From Cherax quadricarinatus (Eukaryota; Arthropoda; Malacostraca; Decapoda; Parastacidae), in contig NC_091293.1 in the NCBI RefSeq assembly GCF_038502225.1, positions 3,112,289-3,176,288 of the forward strand: 64,000 nt of DNA, written 5' to 3'. Under the pieces are notes generated by a model. That model saw only the letters and a program-made list of their open reading frames with translations. It made no database searches and was not told where the DNA came from. Made by a program: the position numbers and the translations under genes. Below are positions 18,817 through 28,461 of this stretch, in pieces (position 1 is the stretch's first letter; each line of letters starts with the position of its first letter).

Positions 18817-20407
18817 ACTGAGGAGGAGGTGAAGCTGCTAAGTGACCTTGATACCTCAAAGGCAATGGGACCGCACAACATCTCCCCGTGGGTCATCAGG
18901 GAGGGAGCAGATATACTGTGTGTGCCATTAACCACAATCCTCAACACATCCCTTGAAACTGGGAAACTACCTGAGGTATGGAAGACCGCAAATGTAGTTC
19001 CCATTTTTAAAAAGGAGACAGAAAATTGGCACTAAATTACAGACCAGTGTCACTGACCTGTATAGTATGCAAAGTCATGGAGAAGATTATCAGGAGGAGA
19101 GTGGTGGAGCACCTGGAACGGAACAAGATTATAAACGACAACCAGCACAGATTCATGGAAGGCAAATCCTGTGTCACAAACCTTCTGGAGATATTTGACA
19201 AACTTACAGAAGTAAGACACGAGAGAGAGGGGTGGGTCGATTGCATATTCTTGGACTGCAAGAAGGCCTTCGACACAGTTCCTCACAAGGGACTAGTGCA
19301 GAAAGTAGAGGATCAGGCACGTATAACAGGAAGGGCACTACAATGGATCAGAGAATACCTGACAGGGAGGCAACAAAGAGTCATGGTACAGAATGATGTA
19401 TCACAGTGGGCACCTACGACTAGCGGGGTCCCACAGGGGTCGATCCTAGGACCAGTGCTATTTTTGGTATATGTGAACGACATGATGGAAGGGATAGACT
19501 CAGAAGTGTCCCTGTTTGCAGATGATGTGAAGTTAATGAGGAGAATTAAATCTGATGAGGACCAGGCAGGACTTCAAAGAGACCTGGACAGACTGGACAC
19601 CTGGTCCAGCAACTGGCTTCTTGAATTCAACCCCGCCAAATGCAAAGTCATGAAGATCGGAGAAGGGCACAGGAGACCGCAGACAGAGTATAGGCTGGGT
19701 GGCCAAAGACTGCAAACCTCGCTCAAGAAGAAAGATCTTGAGGTGACCATAACACCGAGCATGTCTCCAGAAGCACACATCAACCAGATAACTGCTGCAG
19801 CATATGGGCGCCTGGCAAACCTGAGAATAGCGTTCCGATACCTTAGTAAGGAATCGTTCAAGACACCGTACACTGGGTACATCAGGCCCATACTGGAGTA
19901 TGCAGCACCTGTTTGGAACCCACACCTCGTCAAGCACGTCAAGAAATTAGAGAAAGTGCAAAGGTTTGCAACAAGGCTAGTTCCGGAGCTCAGGGGTATG
20001 TCCTACGAAGAAAGGCTGAGGGAAATCGGACTGACGACAATGGAGGACAGGAGAGTCAGGGGAGACATGATAACGACATACAAAATACTGAGTGGAATAG
20101 ATAAGGTGGAGAGAGACAGGTTGTTCCAGAGAGTGGCCACAGAAACAAGGGGTCACAATTGGAAGCTGAAGACTCAGACGAGTCAGAGGGATGTTAGGAA
20201 GTATTTCTTCAGTTATAGAGTCATCAGGAAATGGAATAGCCCAGCAAGTGATATAGTGGAGGCAGGAACCATACTTAGCTTTAAGACGAAGTATGACAAA
20301 GCTCAGGAAGCAGAGAGAGAGAGAGGACCTAGTAGCTATCAGTGAAGAGGCGGAGCCAGGAGATGAGTCTCGACCCCTGCAACCACAATTAGGTGAGTAC
20401 ACCCACA
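18817..20407 (+). mobile_element. CR1-like retrotransposon A4, 5'-truncated
   Basis: A4 begins within the RT-finger region (ACTGAGGAGGAGGTGAAG, compare 1879-1897 in A1), directly after the (CA)n. One frame break lies near 19010-19026, after which the frame is open to the normal stop. The 3' UTR and an AGGTGAGTACACCCACAC tail end it at about 20407, where A5 starts. Confidence 0.85.
19026..20345 (+). CDS. CR1-like reverse transcriptase fragment (A4)
   Basis: The 439-codon open frame runs from the RT finger motif NYRPVSLT through IFLDCKKAFDTV, TSGVPQGSILGP and an intact FADD to the family C-terminus. The stop position agrees with A2. Endonuclease and part of the fingers are missing through 5' truncation. 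Confidence 0.8.
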   Translation: MALNYRPVSLTCIVCKVMEKIIRRRVVEHLERNKIINDNQHRFMEGKSCVTNLLEIFDKLTEVRHEREGWVDCIFLDCKKAFDTVPHKGLVQKVEDQARITGRALQWIREYLTGRQQRVMVQNDVSQWAPTTSGVPQGSILGPVLFLVYVNDMMEGIDSEVSLFADDVKLMRRIKSDEDQAGLQRDLDRLDTWSSNWLLEFNPAKCKVMKIGEGHRRPQTEYRLGGQRLQTSLKKKDLEVTITPSMSPEAHINQITAAAYGRLANLRIAFRYLSKESFKTPYTGYIRPILEYAAPVWNPHLVKHVKKLEKVQRFATRLVPELRGMSYEERLREIGLTTMEDRRVRGDMITTYKILSGIDKVERDRLFQRVATETRGHNWKLKTQTSQRDVRKYFFSYRVIRKWNSPASDIVEAGTILSFKTKYDKAQEAERERGPSSYQ

Positions 20408-21297
20408 CAGGGGTCAGTCCTAAGACCAGTGCTATTCTTGGTATGTGTGAATAACATGACGGAAGGGTTAGACTCAGAAGTGTCCCTGTTTGCAGATGAT
20501 GTGAAGTTAACGAGGAGAATTAAATCAGCTGCGGATCAGACAGGTCTACAAAGAGACCTGGACAGGCTAGACACCTGATCTAGCAACTGGCTTTTCGAAT
20601 TTAACCCCGCCAAATGCAAAGTCATGAAGATCGGGAAAGGGCAAAGAAGACCGCAAACAGGGTATAGGCTAGGAAGCCAAAGACTGCAAACCTCACTCTA
20701 GGAGAAAGATCTAGGGGTGAGTATAATACCGAGCACGTCGCCGGAAGCACACATAAACCAGATAACTGCTGCAGCATATGGGCGCCTGGCAAACCTGAGA
20801 ATAGCGTTCCGATACCTTAGTAAGGAATCGTTCAAGACTCTATACACTGTGTACGTTAGGCCCACATTGGAGAATGCGGCACCAGTTTGGAACCCACACC
20901 TGGTCAAGCACGTCAAGAAATTAGAGAAAGTGCAAAAGTTTACAACAAGGCTAGTTCCAGAGCTAAGGGAAATGTCCTACGAAGAAAGGTTAAGGGAAAT
21001 CGGTCTGACGACACTGGAGGAAAAGAGGGTCAAAATACTGCATAGAATAGATAAGGTGAACAGAGACAGGATGTTCTAGAGAAACAAGGGGTCACAATTG
21101 GAAATTGAAGACTCAGATGAGTCAAAGGAATATTGGAAAGTATTTCTTCAGCCACAGAGTTGTTAGGAAGTGGAATAGTCTGGCAAATAATGTAGTGGAG
21201 GCAGGAACCATACATAGTTTTAAGACGAGGTATGATAAAGCTCATGGAGCAGGGAGAGGGAAGACCCAGTAGCGGTCAGTGAAGAGGCAATTAGGTG

Positions 21298-21298
<1 letters not shown>
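20408..21298 (+). pseudogene. CR1-like family A copy A5, decayed
   Basis: A very short copy beginning at RT motif B (AGGGGTCAGTCCTAAGACCA), right behind A4's tail. It keeps FADD near 20492 but has TGA for Trp near 20578, a TAG near 20699, a deletion of the GDMITTYK region near 21030 and a TAG near 21078. The 3' UTR is shortened before the AGGTGAGTAC tail. Confidence 0.85.
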
Positions 21299-21354
<56 letters not shown>

Positions 21355-21380
21355 ACACACACATGCACACACACACACAT
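21298..21380 (+). repeat. (CA)n microsatellite between A5 and A6
   Basis: Pure (AC)n at 21300-21350 and an interrupted part with ACGTACAC and ATGCACAC. It is the tail of A5 and the junction to the 5' region of A6. Confidence 0.9.
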
Positions 21381-24300
21381 CAGGAACAAGCTACATCAGT
21401 CACCGACTAGGGAACTGTAGGGAGCGAAGGAGCTATACTGTATGCGAAGGCCCTATCAGACCGACATGGCGCCCTGGAAAAAACAAGGAGCACATCCAGA
21501 ACAAATGAGGAGACTAGAGACAATGAAGGAGCTAAGCTATATGCAAAGGCTCTAACAGACAACTCCAGTGACCAGGAACAGTTGAGCAGAAATAAAAACA
21601 AACCACTTAGCACAGTGGCATTAGCTAGGGACGAGACTGAAGGAAGGAACGCTTCAATGGCAGGAACTAAATTGTCTTAATTGATGCAAATGGAAATATA
21701 GTGGGAGGACTGAAGAGAGAGGTCAGTTTTAGTCTACGGGCTCCAGAAAATGGAAGGGGAAACTTACGAAACAAAGAAACAGAAGGAGAAAAAAAGTGAT
21801 TGAAAATATCATGAAAGCAATAAGAGAGGACGACATGACCCAGCTGACAAATTTTTGGAGAATTGGGTGGTTTACAAGAGAAGAAAATGGCAGTCAAAGT
21901 GATTTTGAAGGCAGAAGTAGCTCAAAACAGGATCCTGCAGGAGAAAGCACGACTAAGGGACAAACTGGACTACCTGAGAGTGTACCTCGAATGAGACAGA
22001 ACACAAGAAGAAAGAAGGATGCTGAAAGAGAGGGTACAAAGATGCAAGGAGGACCAAGAGGCAATGATGGAGATGGGTAGGAGAACCCAGACCCAGGTGA
22101 AAGAACAAACACAACCTCCTCCAGAACCACCTACAGAAGGAATCCAACCATGGGGCTCAACAACAACAAAGCATCTCACCATTAATTACCCAACAAAAGG
22201 CTGCAGTCAGAATGATAACAAATTCCCACTACAGGCAGCACACTCCACCAATATTCAACACTCTAAACCTACTCACCATACAAAACATCCATACTTATTA
22301 CTTTACCTACTACATACAAAGAACACTTAACTCAGATATAAACCCTCCCCTCAAACGTCTCCTTACCAACCTCAACAGAACACATGACCATAACACAAGA
22401 CACAGATCACTCTTTGATGTTTCTCGTGTCCATCACATGCTATGTAAAAACTCAATGCACATAAAAGGCCCCAAAATCTGGAATTCATTACCTGTGAATA
22501 TAAAAGAAACACTGTCTGTTTATAAATTCAAGTCTCTACTCAAAGATCACTTACTCACCCACAACTAAATAAATACTGAATAATTCTATCTCATAAATGT
22601 TTAACCTGTGACCCAATCAAACTTTGTTATTTTTAATTACATTACCTAACAGAATACTCCATTCTACTGATTACACAGCAACACAGTAAATGGCCATATG
22701 ACCTGTCTTTGAAATACTCATTTGTGCTTAATTGTTATCTGTTTACAATAATATTTACCACTGAATATATCATTGCTTAGTTAATCTTAAGTTAATTTTA
22801 AGCCTGCCCATAATGCTCTGCATACAAGGGGCTTTGGCATGTTACACTTAACCACTGAATTTCTTTGTATCATGTTCAAATAAATAAATAAATAAATGGC
22901 AACCCCAATGCATCCAAGCAATCTAAATCAAAACCCCCACACTGTACCCACTGCCCAACCCCCTCATCACAAACCCCACCCCCACAGCAACCCCAATAGG
23001 CCCCTGCCAGGGATTCTACTCCCTCAACCCCACCATTCACCCAGAACCACAGTTTTAGAAAAGAAGCTGAAGGTTTGGTATACGAACGTGGATAGAATAA
23101 TGAATAAATGTGAGGAGTGGCATTTTCGAATCAAGAAGATGTCCCCAGATATCATAGCAGTCACAGAAACAAAACTCACTGGGATGATGACAGACGCAAT
23201 CTTCCCACCCAGATATCAGATCTTGAGGAAAGATAGAAGGAGCAAAGGGGGAGGAGGGGTTGCACTGCTCATTAAAAACCGATGAGGATTTGAGGAAAAA
23301 GAAGGAATGGACGAGATTGGAGAAAGAGATTACATATTAGGTACAATTCAGTCTGGGAACCATAAGGTAGTCATTGCAGTGATGTATAACCTGCCACAGA
23401 ACTGCAGGAGGCCAAGAGAGGAATATGAAGAGAGCAACAGAGCGATGGTGGACACACTAGCTGAGGTGGCCAGAAGACTTCGCTCGAGAGAAGCAAAGTT
23501 ACTGCTTATGGGCGATTTCAACCACAGGGAAAGTGATTGGACCTTGTGGTCACCCTGAGTGGCTCGGACATTGAGGATATCACATATGAAAGGCCCCTTG
23601 GAGCTTTGAATACATAGTAGAGTTACAAGTGAAGAGGGTAACAGGAGAAGAATGGGGAAAGTCAAACTACAAAAGGGGGGACTACACAAGTATGAGGAAC
23701 TTCCTGCAGGAAGTTCAGTGGGTAAGAATTGGTAGGAAAGTAAAGTAAATGAAATGATGGACTACGTAACAAAAAAAATGAAAGGAGACAGAGGAGAGGT
23801 ATAAGGAGGCAAAAACTAAGTGCACTAAAGAATGGAAAAAGTACAGAAGGCAAAGGACCCAAGGAAATGAAGAGATTAGTCGAAGAGCCATAAATGAGTA
23901 TGCACAGATAAGGAGGGAGGCCCAGCGACAGTACGAAAACAACATAGCATCGAAAGTCAAGTCTGACCCAAAACTGCTGTATAGCCTCATTAGGAAGAAG
24001 ACAGCAGTCAAGGACCAGGTAATCAGGCTGAGGAAAGACGGTGGGGAGCACACAAGAAACAACCAAGAAGTATGTGAGGAGCTCAACATGAGATTTCAGG
24101 AAGTATTTACAGTGGAAACAGAAAGAACTCTTGGAAGACAGAACAGAGGGGTACACCAACAAGAGATATACCAACAAGTGTTGGATGAAATACAACTGAG
24201 GAGTTGAAGAAGCTGCTAAGTGACTTTGATACCTCAAAGGTGGAGGGACTGGACAACATCTCTCTGTGGGTTCTTAGAGGGAGCAGAGACGCTGTGTGTG

Positions 24301-24540
24301 CCAATAACCACAATTTTCAACACATCCCTTGAAACTGGAAAACTACCTGAGGTATGGAAAATGGCAAATATAGTCTCCATTTTCAAAAAAAGGAGACAGA
24401 AATGAGGCACTAAACTATAGACCAGTGTCACTGACATGTATAGTATGAAAAGTCATGGAGAAGATTATCAGGAAGAGAGTGGTGGAGCACCTGGAACAGA
24501 ACAAGATTATAAATAACAATCAGTAAGGATTCATGGAAGG
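21381..24540 (+). mobile_element. CR1-like retrotransposon A6 with 5' UTR, ORF1 and endonuclease, interrupted
   Basis: This is one of two copies carrying sequence upstream of the endonuclease. 21381-21795 is 5' leader. An ORF1 remnant lies at 21796-22150; a shared block with A7 is CAGGATCCTGCA..GAATGAGACAGAACA (21928-21998, compare 24872-24950). A C-family element interrupts it at about 22152-22896. Endonuclease sequence resumes at 23052 with YTNVDRI, VTETKLTG and MGDFNHRESDW. A deletion at 23538 removes the rest of the endonuclease up to LSGSDIEDITYE. The RT-linker and fingers follow with many stops. The copy ends near 24540 at the residues FMEG. Confidence 0.8.
22152..22896 (+). mobile_element. 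CR1/L2-like family C, 3' end inserted in A6
   Basis: It encodes the C-terminal ~120 residues of a different RT (AAVRMITNSHYRQHTPP near 22200-22245, IKGPKIWNSLPVNIKE near 22462-22510) and stops with TAA at 22566-22568. A 310-bp A+T-rich 3' UTR follows and ends in four AAAT units at 22878-22896, a short-repeat tail. 5' truncated. Base composition differs clearly from the surrounding A6 sequence. Confidence 0.8.
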
Positions 24541-24575
24541 CATGGTCGTGCCTCCTGCAGAGGCACGACCATGCC
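24539..24575. repeat. Perfect 16-bp hairpin at the A6/A7 boundary
   Basis: GGCATGGTCGTGCCTC (24539-24554) and its exact reverse complement (24560-24575) enclose a 5-nt loop, CTGCA. It falls exactly where A6 coding sequence stops and the 5' leader of A7 begins. Confidence 0.85.
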
Positions 24576-24675
24576 ACCAAGGGATACAGAAAAAATAAGG
24601 GAGACAATGGCTATGTACAGATGGCATCCATAGGCACAGAGGGAAGGGCAATGGGAAGAGGAGAGAAAGAAGTCA

Positions 24676-25164
24676 GTGTTTATCTATGGGATTCAGGAGA
24701 GCGAGAGTAACACACACAATGAAAGACTGCAGGAAGAAAAACAGGAGATTGAAACCATCAAAGACATAGGTGAGGAGGACATGACTGAGAGTAAATTTTC
24801 AGAGAATTGGGGGGTATTTGAAGGAAAGAAATCGGCTGGTCAGACTGATTTTCAAAACAGAAACAGTGCAGAACAGGATCCTGCAAGTAATACCACCATG
24901 GTTGAAGGAATCATTAACATACAAGAGGGTGTTCCTAGACTGAGACAGAACAAGGACAGAATGACAGCAGCTGAGGGAGAGGACACAGAAACGACAGGGG
25001 CTAGGAAGAGAGACAAGGACAGAGTCAGCAGAGGACAACTGGAGCAGGGCAGAGCAACAAGTGCAATACACAAAGAACCGCCCCCAGAACCCCACAACCA
25101 AACACACTATCCCAACACAAACCACAATCCACACTTACAGCCCCCACCAAACACTATGCTGTAG
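24676..25164 (+). CDS. Putative family A ORF1 protein
   Basis: A 162-codon open frame upstream of the A7 endonuclease, in the position of a CR1-group ORF1. It is hydrophilic and rich in Glu, Lys, Gln and Arg, with a Pro/His-rich C-terminal end. I see no zinc knuckle. A6 has a related but broken version. Assignment rests on position and on conservation between two copies. The true start and end are uncertain, as the copy is damaged. Confidence 0.55.
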   Translation: MFIYGIQESESNTHNERLQEEKQEIETIKDIGEEDMTESKFSENWGVFEGKKSAGQTDFQNRNSAEQDPASNTTMVEGIINIQEGVPRLRQNKDRMTAAEGEDTETTGARKRDKDRVSRGQLEQGRATSAIHKEPPPEPHNQTHYPNTNHNPHLQPPPNTML

Positions 25165-26573
25165 AATCCCACAGCACACTGCCAGGTCTCCCACCCTCAC
25201 AAAATAAGTGGGAGGAGTGGCACGAAAGAGTCAAAGAGGCATCACCCAACATCATAGCTCTTGCATAAACCAAGCTCACTGGAATGATAACAGATGCCAT
25301 CTTTCCAATGGGCTCAGATCCTCAGGAAAGACAGAGGGAACAAAGGGGGTGGAGGACTGGCACTGCTTTTCAAAAACCAATGGGATTTTGATGAGCTGGA
25401 GAGAGGAGACAGAGGAGAAGCAAGGGACTACATAAAATGAACACTTTGGTCTGGAGGTCCCAAGATGGTAATTGCAGTGATGTATAACCCACCACAGAAC
25501 AGTAGGAGGCCAAGGCAAGAGTATGATGTGGGTAATAGAGCGATGGTTAATACTCTGGCTGAAGTGGCCAGAAGGGCTCATGCGAGCAGGGCAAAGCTGC
25601 TGATTATGAATGACTTCAATCACAAGGAAATCGACTTGGAGAACCTGGAGCCACATAGGGACCCAGAAATGTGGAGTGCTAAGATGATGGAGGTGGCACT
25701 GGAAAACCTCATGTACCAACATGAAGGGACACTACCAGAGAAGGAGGAGAGGATGAACCAGCAAGACTGGACCTAGTATTCACCTTGAGTAGTGGCATAT
25801 TGAGGATATCACATATGAAAGACCCCTTGGGGCAAGATACCATATGGTTCTGAGTTTCGAATACATAGAGTTACAAGTGGAAAGGGAAGTAGGAAGGGCA
25901 GGATGAATGTAGCCAAACTACAAGAGAAGAAACTATACAGGCATGAAGAATTTCCTGCATAGAGTTCAGTGGGACAGAGAACTGGCATGGAAGTCAATAT
26001 ACGAGATGATAGAATGTGACAACAATATGCAAGGAAGCTGGGGAGAGGTTTGTATCCAAGGGTAACAGAAATAGAAAGAAGGACAGGATGAGCCCATGAT
26101 TCACCCAAAGGTGTGCTGGAAAATGGAATAAGTATAGAAAACAAAGGATCCAGGAGAATAAGGAAAGCAGTCGCAGAGCCAGAAATGAATATGCACAGGT
26201 AAGAAGGGAGGCCCAACGACAATACGAAAATGACATAGCAGCAAAAGCCAAATCTGATCCGAAGCTGGTGTACAGCCACATCAGGAGGAAAACAACAGTT
26301 AAAGACCAGGTAATCAGGATGAGGAAGAAAGGAGGAGAGATCACAAGAAATGACTGCAAAGTATGTGAGAGGCTCAACATGAGATTCAAAGAAGTGTTCA
26401 CAGAGGAGACAGAAGGGACTCCAAAAAGACGAAGAGGTAGGGTACTCCATCGACTGTTGGACACAATACATACAACCGAGGAAGACGTGAAGAGGCTGCT
26501 AAGCGAACTGGATACCTCAAAGGCAATGGGCCAGATAACATATTTCTATGGGTTCTGAGAGAGGGAGCAGAGA

Positions 26574-27897
26574 AACCCATTAGTTACACAACCCAGGGCA
26601 ACATGGGTTTAGAACAGGTCGCTCCTGTCTGTCTCAACTATTGGATCACTACGACAAGGTCCTAAATGCACTAGAAGACAAAAAGAATGCAGATTTAATA
26701 TATACAGACTTTGCAAAAGCCTTCGACAAGTGTGACCATGGCGTAACAGCGCACAAAATGCGTGCTAAAGGAATAACAGGAAAAGTCGGTCGATGGATCT
26801 ATAATTTCCTCACTAACAGAACACAGAGAGTAGTCGTCAACAGAGTAAAGTCCGAGGCAGCTACGGTGAAAAGCTCTGTTCCACAAGGCACAGTACTCGC
26901 TCCCATCTTGTCCCTCATTCTCATATCCGGCATAGACAAGGATGTCAGCCACTGCACCGTGTCTTCCTTTGCAGATGAAACCCGAATCTGCATGACAGTG
27001 TATCTATCAGTGGGCTGCAGAAAACAATATGAAGTTCAACGATGAGAAATTTCAATTACTCAGATATGGTAAACATGAGGAAATTAAATCTTCATCCGAG
27101 TACAAAACAAATTCTGGCCACAAAATAGAGCGAAACACCAACGTCAAAGACCTGGGAGTGATCATGTCGGAGGATCTCACCTTCAAGGACCATAACATTG
27201 TATCAATCGCATCTGCTAGAAAAATGACAGGATGGATAATGAGAACCTTCAAAACTAGGGAGGCCAAGCCCATGATGACACTCTTCAGGTCACTTGTTCT
27301 ATCTAGGCTGGAATATTGCTGCACACTAACAGCACCTTTCAAGGCAGGTGAAATTGCCGACCTAGAAAATGTACAGAGAACTTTCACGGCGCGCATAACG
27401 GAGATAAAACACCTCAATTACTGGGAGCGCTTGAGGTTCCTAAACCTGTATTCCCTAGAACGCAGGAGGGAGAGATACATGATTATATACACCTGGAAAA
27501 TCCTAGAGGGACTAGTACCGAACTTGCACACGAAAATCACTCACTACGAAAGCAAAAGACTTGGCAGACGATGCACCATCCCCCCAATGAAAAGCAGGGG
27601 TGTCACTAGCACGTTAAGAGACCATACAATAAGTGTCAGGGGCCCGAGACTGTTCAACTGCCTCCCAGCACACATAAGGGGGATTACCAACAGACCCCTG
27701 GCAGTCTTCAAGCTGGCACTGGACAAGCACCTAAAGTCAGTTCCTGATCAGCCGGGCTGTGGCTCGTACGTTGGTTTGCGTGCAGCCAGAAGCAACAGCC
27801 TGTTTGATCAGGCTCTGATCCACCAGGAGGCCTGATCACAGACCGGGCCGCGGGGTCGTTGACCCCCGGAACTCTCTCCAGGTAAACTCCAGGTAAA
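26574..27897 (+). mobile_element. CR1-like retrotransposon B2, inserted in A7
   Basis: 5'-truncated B copy beginning near QGNMGLEQVAPV-type text, which matches the GQHGFRAGRSCLSQ region of B1 after frame correction. It encodes RT from LLDHYD onward in two frames (26641-27045 and 27029-27835), with a deletion near 27000-27030. The catalytic FADD is changed to FADE. It ends in two ACTCCAGGTAA units, the family tail. Confidence 0.85.
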
Positions 27898-28262
27898 CTA
27901 TGTGTACCACTAACGACAATCTTCAACACATCTATTGAAACATGGCGACTACCTGAGGTTTGGAAGACAGCAAATGTAGTCCCATATTTTTTAAAAAGGA
28001 GACAGACACGAAGCATTAAACTAGACCAGTGTCACTGACATGTACAGTATGCAAAGTCATGGAGAAGATTATCAGGAGAAGAGTGGTGGAACACCTAGAA
28101 ACGAATGAGCTTATCAGCGACAGCCAACATGGTTTCAGGGACGGGAAATCCTGTGTCACAAACCTATCAGAGTTCTATGACAGGGTGATAGAAGAATGAC
28201 ATGAGAGAGAGGGGTGGGCAGACTGCGTTTTCTTGGACTGTAAGAAGTCGTTTGACACAGTT

Positions 28263-28320
28263 AAACCTATATGACCCTTGAGGGCTTAGCGCTTCGTTGT
28301 GATAATGGTAATATAATTGT
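28263..28320 (+). mobile_element. Short D-type retrotransposon tail
   Basis: CCCTTGAGGGCTTAGCGCTT (28275-28294), then TGATAATGGTAATATAA, resembles the 3' tail of the D1 element (CCTTGTGGCTTAGCGCTTC at 53222-53240, then TGATTATAATAATAA). It is the extreme 3' end of a D-type or related nonautonomous element, lying immediately behind the truncated A7. Confidence 0.6.
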
Positions 28321-28461
28321 ATAAAGCGATATGTGACAATGAAGAATTTATGGTGAACTTGATGATTCCAGCAGCGCGTTTCTTTATACACATTATTTTG
28401 TTAGTATGATCCCCGGAACACCAACTTTAATGTCTATGTTGATCTAAGAGGACATTGCAAC
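28321..28461. other. Unassigned spacer before the satellite
   Basis: Nothing recognisable is seen in these 140 bp. Confidence 0.4.

Larger units (their letters stand above)
24576..28262 (+). mobile_element. CR1-like retrotransposon A7, interrupted by B2
   Basis: The copy carries a 5' leader, ORF1 (24676-25164), damaged endonuclease, RT linker and part of the RT. B2 splits it: A7 stops at GAGGGAGCAGAGA (about 26573) and resumes at CTATGTGTACCACTAACGAC (27898), a join that other A copies carry without interruption (for example 17204-17232). It ends at the RT motif KKSFDTV near 28262. Multiple stops and frameshifts. Confidence 0.8.
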
